This document shows, piece after piece, positions 8,059 through 15,453 of a stretch of 44,448 nucleotides of DNA (the first letter of the stretch is position 1; each line of letters starts with the position of its first letter). The notes below the pieces were generated by a model, which made no database searches, was not told where the DNA came from, and saw nothing but the letters and a program-made list of their open reading frames with translations. The translations under genes were made by a program, and so were the position numbers. Source of the DNA: Hymenobacter caeli (GTDB lineage: Bacteria; Bacteroidota; Bacteroidia; Cytophagales; Hymenobacteraceae); contig NZ_JABSNP010000029.1 of NCBI RefSeq assembly GCF_013294115.1, positions 1-44,448 of the forward strand, in the 5' to 3' direction.

Positions 8059-8185
8059 GTTGTCGCCGGAACCTCACCCCCGGCCCCTCTCCTGCGGAGA
8101 GGGGTGCCAGTACCTGACGTTATCAAATCGTTGAACGCACCCCTCTCTTTTGGAGAGGGGCCGGGGGTGAGGTTCCGGCGACAAC
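8059..8185. repeat. CCTCACCCCC-type palindromic element, copy 1
   Basis: Perfect 33-bp inverted arms at 8059-8091 and 8153-8185. Inside each arm the CCCCTCTCC/GGAGAGGGG pieces can also fold as small hairpins, giving a cloverleaf-like DNA or RNA fold. The core CCTCACCCCCGGCCCC is shared with the elements at 30350-30482 and 31761-31954. It lies between convergent genes (antiporter and GH28), so it could also act as a two-way terminator. Confidence 0.8.
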
Positions 8186-8192
8186 AAACAAC

Positions 8193-9722
8193 TCACTTCG
8201 CCCCCGCCACCAGCCCCGGGGCGTTCTGCACCCGCAGCGTTTTGACGCCGGCCAGCCGGGCGGCCTCAGGGCCCGTGGCGGCGGGCGCGCGGAAATGGTC
8301 GATGTCCAGCTCGTCCACATCCTCGGCCACGATGGACGGGCGGCCGTCGGGCCGCCGCAGCTCGAAGGCGATGTTGAGCAGCTCCAGGTCGCGCACGTGG
8401 CGGGCGTAGAGGCCGTAGGCCGGGGTGGGGCCCAGCAGGTGCGGCTCGGGGTACTGCGTTTCGAGGGAGGCCAGCTCCGGAAACGGCCGCTGGGCCTGCG
8501 CCGCCGCGCCCCCGCCGGTGTACACCACGCGGATATTGGCCAGCCGGATGCCCTCCAGCGGGTGGCCCGGCACGCCCGTGAGCTGGATGCCGCTGAGCGA
8601 GTCGCGCATGGTGGCCACCACATTGGCGATGGACACGTTGCGCACCGCGCCCGTGGGGGTGCCGGCCGGGCCCCGGTTGCGGCTGCCCAGGGCAATGTAA
8701 ATCGGGTAGTGCGACACGTTGCGCATGGTCAGGTTCGAGACGCTGATGTTTTCCAGCGTGCCGCCGTCCACTTCCTCCAGGGCCAGGCCGTTGCAGCTGT
8801 CGAAGGTGCAGTTGCTCACCACGCAGTTGCGGAAGCCGCCGTTCGACTCGGTGCCGAACTTGATGCGGCCGCTCGACCAGCCCACTTTCGCCGGGATGCG
8901 GCGGCCGTCGAGCAGCGTGCCTTCCTCGAAGCCCGACACGGCGCAGTTGGTAATCAGCAGGTTTTCGGTGAGCTGGGGCCGGCCCAGGGCGTAGGAGCTT
9001 TTCGGGCAGATGGCGTCGTCGTGGGGCGAGTTCACGCGGCAGTTGCTCACCATCGTGTTCGTGCAGCAATCCAGGTCGATGCCGTCGCGGTTGGTGTCGA
9101 TGGTGAGGTTGTCGAGCGTCACCAGGTCGCAGCCGGTGAGCAGCACGGCGAAGTGGCCGCCGCGGGTCATGGTCACGTCCCGAATCAGCACGTTGCGGCA
9201 CCGCTTCAGGGCCAGGGCCTTGTCGCCCAGGCCAATGGAGCCGCCGGTGGGGTTGCCCAGGTGCTCTTTATCAAGCATGGTGAGGCCCCCGCCGTCGATG
9301 CGGCCCCGCCCGGTGATGGACACGTTAACAAGGTTTTCGCCCCAAAGCAGGCTGTTGTGGAAGTACGTGTGGCCGCCGTCCTGGTAGGCCGTGCCCGCAA
9401 ACGCCTCGGCCGGGTCGTAAGCGTGCAGCGCCTGAGGGGCCCCCAGAATAGTAGCCCCGGCCCCAACATCAAGCTGAATATTGCTTTGCAGGCGGATGCT
9501 GCCGCACAGGTAGGTACCGGCCGGCAGCTGCAACGTGCCCCCGCCGGCCCGGGCCGCCGCCGCAATGGCCCGGTTGATGGCGGGGCTGTCCAGGGCTTTG
9601 CCGTCGCCCCGGGCCCCGAACGCCCGCACGTTGTACACCGCCGGCCGCGGGGCGGTGGTCGTTTGGGCCCACCCGGCGAGGGCGGGCCACAGGCCAAGGG
9701 CCAGCAAAAAGAGGTGCTTCAT
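8193..9722 (-). CDS. Glycoside hydrolase family 28-like (polygalacturonase-type) secreted enzyme
   Basis: A 509-residue exported right-handed beta-helix enzyme expected to cut pectin-type polysaccharides. The start at 9722 opens a clear signal peptide (MKHLFLLALGLWPALAGWAQ). Mature protein begins with the usual YNVRAFGARGDGKALDSPAI segment. Catalytic motifs of GH28 are visible: NRDGID (about residue 210, equivalent of NTDG), HDDAI (about 235) and RIK (about 286). The histidine of the classic GHG motif is not present: the matching stretch reads SGFEEG. That is also seen in rhamnogalacturonase-like and other divergent GH28 groups, so exact substrate is open. No SusC/SusD pair, sulfatase or regulator is close by, so this is not part of a visible polysaccharide utilisation locus. 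The stop lies 8 bases beyond the palindrome at 8059-8185. Confidence 0.85.
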   Translation of the reverse strand: MKHLFLLALGLWPALAGWAQTTTAPRPAVYNVRAFGARGDGKALDSPAINRAIAAAARAGGGTLQLPAGTYLCGSIRLQSNIQLDVGAGATILGAPQALHAYDPAEAFAGTAYQDGGHTYFHNSLLWGENLVNVSITGRGRIDGGGLTMLDKEHLGNPTGGSIGLGDKALALKRCRNVLIRDVTMTRGGHFAVLLTGCDLVTLDNLTIDTNRDGIDLDCCTNTMVSNCRVNSPHDDAICPKSSYALGRPQLTENLLITNCAVSGFEEGTLLDGRRIPAKVGWSSGRIKFGTESNGGFRNCVVSNCTFDSCNGLALEEVDGGTLENISVSNLTMRNVSHYPIYIALGSRNRGPAGTPTGAVRNVSIANVVATMRDSLSGIQLTGVPGHPLEGIRLANIRVVYTGGGAAAQAQRPFPELASLETQYPEPHLLGPTPAYGLYARHVRDLELLNIAFELRRPDGRPSIVAEDVDELDIDHFRAPAATGPEAARLAGVKTLRVQNAPGLVAGAK

Positions 9723-10156
9723 GGCATGCGGGACCGGGCGGTTCAGCTCCCGTCTGCGCGGGCCGACGGGCCGCAAAAGAACGAAGTATTGCCTTAGAAA
9801 GGGCCCGTCGCGGCCCTGCCCGGCCCGCTCCCGGATGCTGCCTCCCGGCCGCGGGCCCATTGTGGGGCCTGTTGCTGGCAGCGCAACGGGCCCGCGGCCA
9901 GGGCAGCGGCAGGCCGCACCAGCGCTTGCGTCCCTTGATTTTTTTGACAACCCGAATGTTGCGCGGGGCATTTCGTTGGCCTTGGCTGGGCCTGCCCCCC
10001 AGCCTGCCCCCCAAGGTTTTCGTACCGATGGCGTTTGCCGTGGCGCTGTTTTCGGCCGTTATTCAGGGGCTTACGTTGAAGCAACTGCCGGGCGGGCCAC
10101 TCGCCTACCCGTTTGACCGGGCAAATTGCCCCGCGTTGCTTCCCCGATTGCTTCCC
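9723..10156. other. 434-bp divergent intergenic region
   Basis: Separates the GH28 gene (minus) from the STAS-like gene (plus) and must carry both promoters. Long open frames cross it on both strands, but they lack protein-like composition and merely reflect high GC. No convincing TAnnTTTG box, repeat or RNA was seen. Confidence 0.4.
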
Positions 10157-10579
10157 ATGCGCCCCGCCCACCGTTATTTCTCCAACGCCGTTGGTTCGGT
10201 CGATTACGTGCCCGACGACGGCTACCTGCGCCTGCGCTGGTCGGGGGAACCCATGACCGGGCCGGAGTTTCGGGCGCTCTACGTCCACGCGCACAACCTG
10301 CTGCGCCGCTACCCGCGGCGTGGCATCCTGGCCGGCCACCGCGCCGTGCCCGCTGCGCCGGCAGCCGTTGACCGCGACTGGCTGCTCGCTACCTGGCGGC
10401 CGGCCGTCATCGAAGACACCCACCTGGGGCACTACGCCGCGGTGCCCGCTTTGGCGCCCGCGCACCGCCTGCACACGCCCGCCGTGGCCGAGCAGCTGCG
10501 GCGGGCCGTTGCCACGGCTTTTTTTGAGGAGACGCGGCCCGCCGCCGAGTGGCTGCGGGCCGAGCCGGCGGCTACCTAA
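10157..10579 (+). CDS. SpoIIAA/STAS-like small protein
   Basis: A 140-residue cytoplasmic protein. The ATG at 10157 is chosen because the pattern YFSNAVGSVDYVPDDGYLRLRW starts right after it, while the frame upstream is not protein-like. The pattern (beta strand, GYLRLRWSG, a helix with RALYVHAHNLLRRYPRRGILAGHR, then DWLLATWRPAVIE) resembles the family of short STAS/SEC14-like proteins common in Hymenobacter, which have no assigned function. It ends 21 bases before the DUF389 gene and is probably co-transcribed with it; STAS domains often control membrane transporters, but a link here is only inference. Confidence 0.65.
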   Translation: MRPAHRYFSNAVGSVDYVPDDGYLRLRWSGEPMTGPEFRALYVHAHNLLRRYPRRGILAGHRAVPAAPAAVDRDWLLATWRPAVIEDTHLGHYAAVPALAPAHRLHTPAVAEQLRRAVATAFFEETRPAAEWLRAEPAAT

Positions 10580-10600
10580 GTCCGTACTATCCATTACCCT

Positions 10601-11989
10601 ATGCTGGCCACTTTCTGGCGCTTCCTGCGTACCCGCTTCCTGCTTACCGACGACATGGCCGACCCGGCCGAAATCCGGGCCGACGTCGAGGCCGGCATTC
10701 CTTTTCAGGGCACCAACTTGTGGGTCTTGATTTTTGCCATCCTGGTGGCTTCGGTGGGGCTGAACGTGAACTCCACGGCCGTCATCATCGGGGCCATGCT
10801 CATCTCGCCGCTCATGGGGCCCATCGTGGGCATCGGCTACGGAGCGGCCACGATGGAGCTGGGCCTCATCCGGCGCGGGGCCAAAAGCCTGCTCACCGCC
10901 ACCGTGATTAGCCTGGCCGTGTCGGCGATTTATTTCCGCCTCACGCCCCTGACCGATGCGGGCTCCGAGCTGCTGGCCCGTACCCAGCCCACGACCTGGG
11001 ACGTGCTCATTGCCCTCTTCGGCGGGGCGGCCGGGGCCGTGGGCCTCACCCGCCGCGAGCACGGCAACGTCATTCCCGGCGTGGCCATTGCCACGGCCCT
11101 CATGCCGCCGCTGTGCACGGCCGGCTACGGGCTGGCCACCGCGCACTGGGCCTATTTTGGCGGGGCGCTGTATTTATTTTCGATTAACTGCGTGTTCATC
11201 AGCGTTTCCACGTTCTTGGTAATTCAAGTTCTGCCCCTGCCGCACCACGATTTCGAATCGTCGCAGCGCGCCCGGCGCGTCAAAACCATCGTCTGGACGC
11301 TGGCCTTTATCACGGCCGCGCCGAGCGTGTACCTGGCCACCGGCATCGTGCGCAACGATGCCTTTACCCACAACGCCCAGCGCTTCGTGGACGAGCAGCT
11401 GAACCTGCCCGGTACTTACGTCGTCACCAGCCGCCTCGCGGCCGGGCCGCGCACCCTCAACGTGCTGCTGGCCGGCCAGCGCCTCGCCCCGGCCCAGCTG
11501 CGGGCCGCCCGCGCCAAGCTGCCGAAATACCGCCTGGCCGGGGCCCTGCTCACCGTGCGCCAGGGCTTGGCCCGCGTGGACTCGGCCGACGCCCGGGCCC
11601 TGCGCGCCAGCGTGCTCGCCGACGTGCGCAGCCGCCAGCAGCAAACGCTGGTGAGCTACGAGGGCCGCCTGGTGGAGCTCCAGCAGCGGGTGGCCCACGC
11701 CGACAGCATTGCCGCACCGGGCCTGCCCCCGGCCGCCGCGCTGCTGCGCGAGGTGCGGGCCGAGCACCCCGCCGTGCGCCAGCTCGGCCTAAGCCGCCTG
11801 GTGCAGCCCGCCGCCGACTCACTACGCGCCGATACCGCGGTGGTGGTGGCCTTGCGCGTGCGCCAGGCCCTGCCCGCCGCCGAGCAGCAGCGCCTGGCCG
11901 CCTGGCTGCGCGTGCGGGCCGGTGGCCGGCAGCCCGTGCAGTTGCTCGTCACGTCCGATGCCCCGGCGGCCCGCCCAGCAAAACGGTGA
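10601..11989 (+). CDS. DUF389 (TIGR00341-type) integral membrane protein
   Basis: A 462-residue protein. The N-terminal half (about residues 40-245) holds 5-6 hydrophobic helices with the family hallmarks SVGLNVNSTAVIIGAMLISP, LMGPIVGIGYG and PGVAIATALMPPLCTAGYGLA. The last 200 residues are soluble and alternate alpha and beta elements rich in Ala, Arg and Gln. DUF389 proteins have no proven function; a transport role is often guessed from the conserved polar residues in the membrane. It follows the STAS-like gene by 21 bases. The start at 10601 fits the family's short cytoplasmic N-terminus. Confidence 0.9.
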   Translation: MLATFWRFLRTRFLLTDDMADPAEIRADVEAGIPFQGTNLWVLIFAILVASVGLNVNSTAVIIGAMLISPLMGPIVGIGYGAATMELGLIRRGAKSLLTATVISLAVSAIYFRLTPLTDAGSELLARTQPTTWDVLIALFGGAAGAVGLTRREHGNVIPGVAIATALMPPLCTAGYGLATAHWAYFGGALYLFSINCVFISVSTFLVIQVLPLPHHDFESSQRARRVKTIVWTLAFITAAPSVYLATGIVRNDAFTHNAQRFVDEQLNLPGTYVVTSRLAAGPRTLNVLLAGQRLAPAQLRAARAKLPKYRLAGALLTVRQGLARVDSADARALRASVLADVRSRQQQTLVSYEGRLVELQQRVAHADSIAAPGLPPAAALLREVRAEHPAVRQLGLSRLVQPAADSLRADTAVVVALRVRQALPAAEQQRLAAWLRVRAGGRQPVQLLVTSDAPAARPAKR

Positions 11990-12105
11990 GGCGTGGCCCC
12001 CGCTACCGGTTTAAGATTAGTAGTTTTTAGCAACTGTAAGTTGTATTTCCCGTTGAGCTTGTTGTGCTTAATTCAGTATTAATTTTTTAATTCACGCCTT
12101 CCGCC

Positions 12106-12438
12106 ATGAACACTTTCCCTTCCCTTGCCCGTTTTACCGTTGTTGGACTGGCGCTGAGCGGCTGCTCGCTGGGCCATTCTGCCGGCGACGACCTGACATC
12201 CAGTAACCCCGCCGTGGCCGCCCAAGCCCAAAAAGTGGTTGACCTCCAGCAGCAGGTCGATGCGCAGAAAAAGGCATTCGACGACCAGAAAAAAGTGGTG
12301 AAAAACCGGGAGAAAGCCGTAGACAACCAGCAAGACCAGGCCGACGTCGAGAAGAAGAAGCTCGACGCGCTAAAGCAGCAGCTCGACGGGGCCAAACAAA
12401 ACTTGAAGGGCGTAAAAACCCAGGCGAAAACGCAGTAG
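12106..12438 (+). CDS. Small coiled-coil lipoprotein
   Basis: A 110-residue protein with a signal peptide ending in a lipobox (LALSGC, Cys21 acylated), a short acidic linker, and then about 70 residues of continuous heptad-like coiled coil very rich in Lys, Gln, Asp and Val (repeats such as VVDLQQQVDAQKKAFDDQKK). Similar short Lys/Gln-rich lipoproteins are known as cell-envelope spacers, but no family could be named. It stands alone and is followed by its own terminator at 12442-12461. GC content is lower than in its neighbours because of the Lys/Gln codons. Confidence 0.75.
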   Translation: MNTFPSLARFTVVGLALSGCSLGHSAGDDLTSSNPAVAAQAQKVVDLQQQVDAQKKAFDDQKKVVKNREKAVDNQQDQADVEKKKLDALKQQLDGAKQNLKGVKTQAKTQ

Positions 12439-12441
12439 CTG

Positions 12442-12461
12442 CCGGCGCCGCGCCGGTTTTT
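12442..12461 (+). terminator. Rho-independent terminator after the coiled-coil lipoprotein gene
   Basis: CCGGCG-CCG-CGCCGG stem-loop followed by TTTTT, starting 3 bases beyond the stop codon. The stem is short (6 bp) but entirely GC. Confidence 0.6.
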
Positions 12462-13164
12462 GCCCGAACGTGGCGCGGCCCTGGGCCTCACCCCAGCCAA
12501 AACTAAAAAGCCGTCGTGCCGAGCGCAGGAACAGGCCCCACGGTCGCAGCCGCAAGTGGTACCGGGTGAAGGCGGTCGTTGCTTGCGGTAGCCTTCACCT
12601 TCGCCCTGCGTGTGCTAGCCGGCGTAGCGAAAATTAGCTTCCCCGTTCCAGTCGTGGTAGCCACGCCGGTGGCGGGCCGAGCTATTAATGAGTGTGCTAA
12701 TAACCAGTAGATTAGCACCTTCGATCTACTATGTTCTTGTAGCGAAGCGCTTCGTTGGCGTTGGGGCCGCCCGCAGGCGAGGGGCCCGGTAGCGAATGCT
12801 GTTGGCGGGCGGGGACGCGGAGCAGGGAGATTGGGCCGCGGCGGGCATGCCCAGGGCCAACGGCCCGAGGGTAAAGCGTTTTCGCATGCACAACGCAGAG
12901 AAGCAGCGGGCGCGAAAGCGGCCGCCGGGACGAGCGCGGGGTACGGCTGGCCAATCCGGACCGGCCGGACCGGCGAAGAAGCTTCGCTGCAATCAGCAAG
13001 AAAAGTAGAACCTTTTGGCCACGTATCGGCTAAAAGGCTCGGGGGGCAGCCATTCCGCTTAAAACGGGCTGTTTTTCAACCCATTGCTTGTTACCTGGTC
13101 CGGGCAAGCAAGCTGGCGTTGATTCCGGCCGCTCCCCTACCTCCGAACCTCATTTCCCGACCGC
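12462..13164. other. 703-bp region without a supported gene
   Basis: Several frames are open on both strands, but none has a convincing start, length or composition. On the minus strand a short piece resembles a signal peptide (MRKRFTLGPLALG..AAAQS, from about 12887) but runs to a stop after about 50 residues; an overlapping minus frame continues with a more protein-like GGPNANEALRYKN stretch. This could be a frame-shifted gene remnant. A 12-bp palindrome CGAAGCGCTTCG lies at 12743-12754. The right part must hold the mscS promoter; no TAnnTTTG box was seen. Confidence 0.4.
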
Positions 13165-14133
13165 ATGGATTTCTCAATTGCCTGGCAGAAAATCAACCAG
13201 ATGGGCCGCGATTTTATGGCCCTGCTGCCCAACCTGCTGTTCGGCCTGGTGGTGTTCGTCGTGTTCATTTTCGTGGCCCGGGGCGTGCAGTCGCTGGTGG
13301 AGCGGCTGCTGGAAAACCGGGAGCAGAGCGTGAGCCTGAAGCTGCTGCTGAGCCGGCTCTCTTACGTGGCGGCGCTGATCCTGGGCGTGCTAATTACGGT
13401 CACCATCATCGTGCCCGGCTTCACGCCCGCCAGCCTGCTCAGCGCCCTGGGCGTGGGCGGCGTGGCCATCGGCTTTGCCTTCAAGGACATCTTTCAGAAC
13501 TTCCTGGCCGGGGTGCTGCTGCTGCTCACCGAACCCTTCAAAATCAACGACCAGATTGCCTACAAGGACTTTGAGGGCACCGTCGAAACGATTCAGACGC
13601 GGGCCACGACCATCAAAACCTACGACGGCCGGCGGGTGGTCATCCCCAACGCCGAACTGTTCATCAACGCCGTGACGGTGAACACGGCCTACGACATGCG
13701 CCGCCTGCAATACGACGTCGGCATCGGCTACGGCGACGACATCGGCAAGGCCCGCCAGCTCATCATCGAGGCCATGCGCGGGGTGGACGGCGTGCTGACC
13801 GACCCCGCGCCCGAAGCCCTGGTGGTGGACTTGGCCGGCAGCAGCGTCAACGTCCGCGCCCGCTGGTGGATAAACCCGCCGCGCCGCGCCGACGTAATGG
13901 CTGCCCAGGACCGGGTGCTGGAGGCCATCAAAAACACGCTCACCGCCCACGGCATCGACCTGCCGTTTCCCACCCAGCAAATCCTGTATCACGACCAGAC
14001 CGAGGCCACCGACGGCAACCGCAAAAGCCAGCGCGAAGGCTGGCCCGCCGGTGAGGGCGAGGTGCCTCAGCCGCGGGCCGAAGCGCAGCGGGAGCAGCCC
14101 GCTGCCGCCGAAACCGCCGCGCCGCCGAGGTAG
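13165..14133 (+). CDS. MscS-family mechanosensitive ion channel
   Basis: A 322-residue small-conductance mechanosensitive channel that opens under membrane tension to release solutes during osmotic downshock. Three N-terminal membrane helices are seen, the third being the Gly/Ala-rich pore helix (LLSALGVGGVAIGFAFKDIFQNFLAG, about residues 92-117). The beta domain follows (FKINDQIAYKDFEGTVETI, then RRVVIPNAELFINAVTVN), then the alpha/beta domain. The last about 35 residues are hydrophilic, rich in Glu, Pro and Ala and probably disordered. Length matches the short MscS type (E. coli MscS 286 aa) with an added tail. Single gene, ending at a shared terminator with the convergent beta-propeller gene. 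Confidence 0.92.
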   Translation: MDFSIAWQKINQMGRDFMALLPNLLFGLVVFVVFIFVARGVQSLVERLLENREQSVSLKLLLSRLSYVAALILGVLITVTIIVPGFTPASLLSALGVGGVAIGFAFKDIFQNFLAGVLLLLTEPFKINDQIAYKDFEGTVETIQTRATTIKTYDGRRVVIPNAELFINAVTVNTAYDMRRLQYDVGIGYGDDIGKARQLIIEAMRGVDGVLTDPAPEALVVDLAGSSVNVRARWWINPPRRADVMAAQDRVLEAIKNTLTAHGIDLPFPTQQILYHDQTEATDGNRKSQREGWPAGEGEVPQPRAEAQREQPAAAETAAPPR

Positions 14134-14178
14134 GAACAGGGGCCGGAGTGCCGCCAAAAACCGCTCTGAATTCAACTA

Positions 14179-14215
14179 AAACGCCCCGTTCCGGTACTGC
14201 CGGAGCGGGGCGTTT
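14179..14215. terminator. Bidirectional terminator between mscS and beta-propeller gene
   Basis: AAACGCCCCG at 14179-14188 pairs with CGGGGCGTTT at 14206-14215, and the inner CCGG pairs with CCGG. A runs and T runs at the two ends let it work in both directions for the convergent genes ending at 14133 and 14236. Confidence 0.8.
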
Positions 14216-14235
14216 CGCTATTTCAAGCAGGCCGT

Positions 14236-15276
14236 TTACTCCACTACTACCACCCGAAACGAGTTGGGCAAGATGCTCTGCCGGGGGCGGGGCTCCGCGG
14301 CCGTGGGGGCCGGGGCGGGGCCGTAGTCGGCCGTGGGCAGGTAGATGCGGTGGGTGGCTTCGTCGAGGGCGCTGGTGCGGGCCCCGCGGGCGGTGGCCAG
14401 CGTCTGGGCCACGCGGAAGCTGGTGGGGCTGTCTTCCTTCACCACCGTAATCGTGCCGCTGCCGTTGGAGCTGACGGCCACCTGCCGGCCGTCGTCGAAC
14501 ACCGCGCCGTCGACGCCGCTGCCGATGGGCAGCGTGGCCACCACCTGGCCGTTGTCGGCGTCGAGCACCACCATTTTTTCGTTGTGGCACGCGCTGAACA
14601 AGCGGCGGTGCGCCCGGTCGATGGCCAGGCCGGTGGGGCCTTCGCCGGTGACCAGGGGCCAGCGGTGCTTCTCCTTCAGGGTTTTGGCGTCGAAGGCCAC
14701 GATTTCGTTCTTGTCTTCGAGGTTGACGAAGATGGTGCCCTTGCCGTCGCTCACAGCCGCTTCGGGGGCCCCGCCCAGCTCGGCGGTGCCGGCCGCGGCG
14801 CCGGTGCCCGCGTCGAGCACGGTGGCCGTGGTGCCGTCGTTGTTGAAGGCAAACACGCGGTTGGAGAAGGCGTCGTAGAGCACCGCGTCGGGCTTGGCCC
14901 CGGTGGGCACGGAGCCCGTCACGGCCAGGGTTTTGGGGTCGAACACCAGCACCGAGTTGGTGCGGCCGCAGGTGATGAAGCCGTGGGCCGGGGCCACGGC
15001 GATGCCGTGCACGCCCTGGGTGTTGGGGATGGTGCCCACCTTGTGCCCGTCCTTCAGGTCGAGCACGTCCACCTGCGCGCCGTGCGAGGCGAACACGCGC
15101 CCGCCGGCGTGGTCCACGTAGATGTAGTCCCAGCCGCCTTCGCCGCCCACCGCCCAGGTGGTGGCCACGCGGTAGTCGGGCGCGGGGGTGGCCTTGGCGG
15201 CGGTTTGGGCCTGGGCCATTTGGGCCTGGGCCACGCAGGAGGCCCCCAGCAGCAGGGGCAGCAGCAAACGGTTCAT
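14236..15276 (-). CDS. Secreted YncE-like beta-propeller protein
   Basis: A 346-residue periplasmic or secreted protein. A signal peptide (MNRLLLPLLLGASCVAQAQ) is followed by repeating blades with the pattern VxVLDxxxGxxVxTIPxGxxxxGIAVxxxxxxxF, for example VDVLDLKDGHKVGTIPNTQG and MVVLDADNGQVVATLPIGSG. These are the YVTN/NHL-like blades of YncE-type seven-bladed propellers. Proteins of this kind bind partners or ligands but usually have no enzyme activity; the ligand is unknown. It is convergent with mscS and has its own candidate promoter at 15335-15365. Confidence 0.82.
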   Translation of the reverse strand: MNRLLLPLLLGASCVAQAQMAQAQTAAKATPAPDYRVATTWAVGGEGGWDYIYVDHAGGRVFASHGAQVDVLDLKDGHKVGTIPNTQGVHGIAVAPAHGFITCGRTNSVLVFDPKTLAVTGSVPTGAKPDAVLYDAFSNRVFAFNNDGTTATVLDAGTGAAAGTAELGGAPEAAVSDGKGTIFVNLEDKNEIVAFDAKTLKEKHRWPLVTGEGPTGLAIDRAHRRLFSACHNEKMVVLDADNGQVVATLPIGSGVDGAVFDDGRQVAVSSNGSGTITVVKEDSPTSFRVAQTLATARGARTSALDEATHRIYLPTADYGPAPAPTAAEPRPRQSILPNSFRVVVVE

Positions 15277-15326
15277 AGGAAAACGGAAAAGGTGAAGGAG
15301 TAGCAGGCCAGCAGGGCCGCCGCGCC

Positions 15327-15342
15327 TGCGTTTGCAAACGCA
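15327..15342. promoter_or_regulatory. 16-bp perfect palindrome, candidate operator
   Basis: TGCGTTTGCAAACGCA is a perfect dyad lying 51-66 bases upstream of the beta-propeller start and overlapping its candidate -7 box. Size and symmetry suit a LacI- or TetR-type repressor, but no such regulator is encoded nearby. Confidence 0.45.
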
Positions 15343-15365
15343 AAAGTGCCGTGCAATTCTGTCAA
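15335..15365 (-). promoter_or_regulatory. Candidate promoter of the beta-propeller gene
   Basis: On the minus strand TTG (15365-15363) is followed after about 20 bases by TGCGTTTG (15342-15335), a 7-of-8 match to the Bacteroidota -7 box TAnnTTTG. The predicted start lies about 50 bases before the ATG at 15276. The -7 box sits inside the 16-bp palindrome. Confidence 0.4.
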
Positions 15366-15453
15366 AAATCTATCTTAATCATTTGGTAATACCGGCGGGC
15401 CGCCGGCAGCAGAGCCGGTGGCAACCCTTCGGCGGCGGGTGGCGGGCCCGCCC

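Noticed and set aside
8059..8185. Palindrome considered as a CRISPR repeat or integron attC site
   Set aside because: There are no regularly spaced copies, no cas genes and no integrase; the three copies are far apart and sit between ordinary genes.
12712..12999. Minus-strand small ORFs in the gap before mscS
   Set aside because: Two overlapping frames share fragments of plausible protein but neither has a complete, convincing gene; left as a possible remnant.
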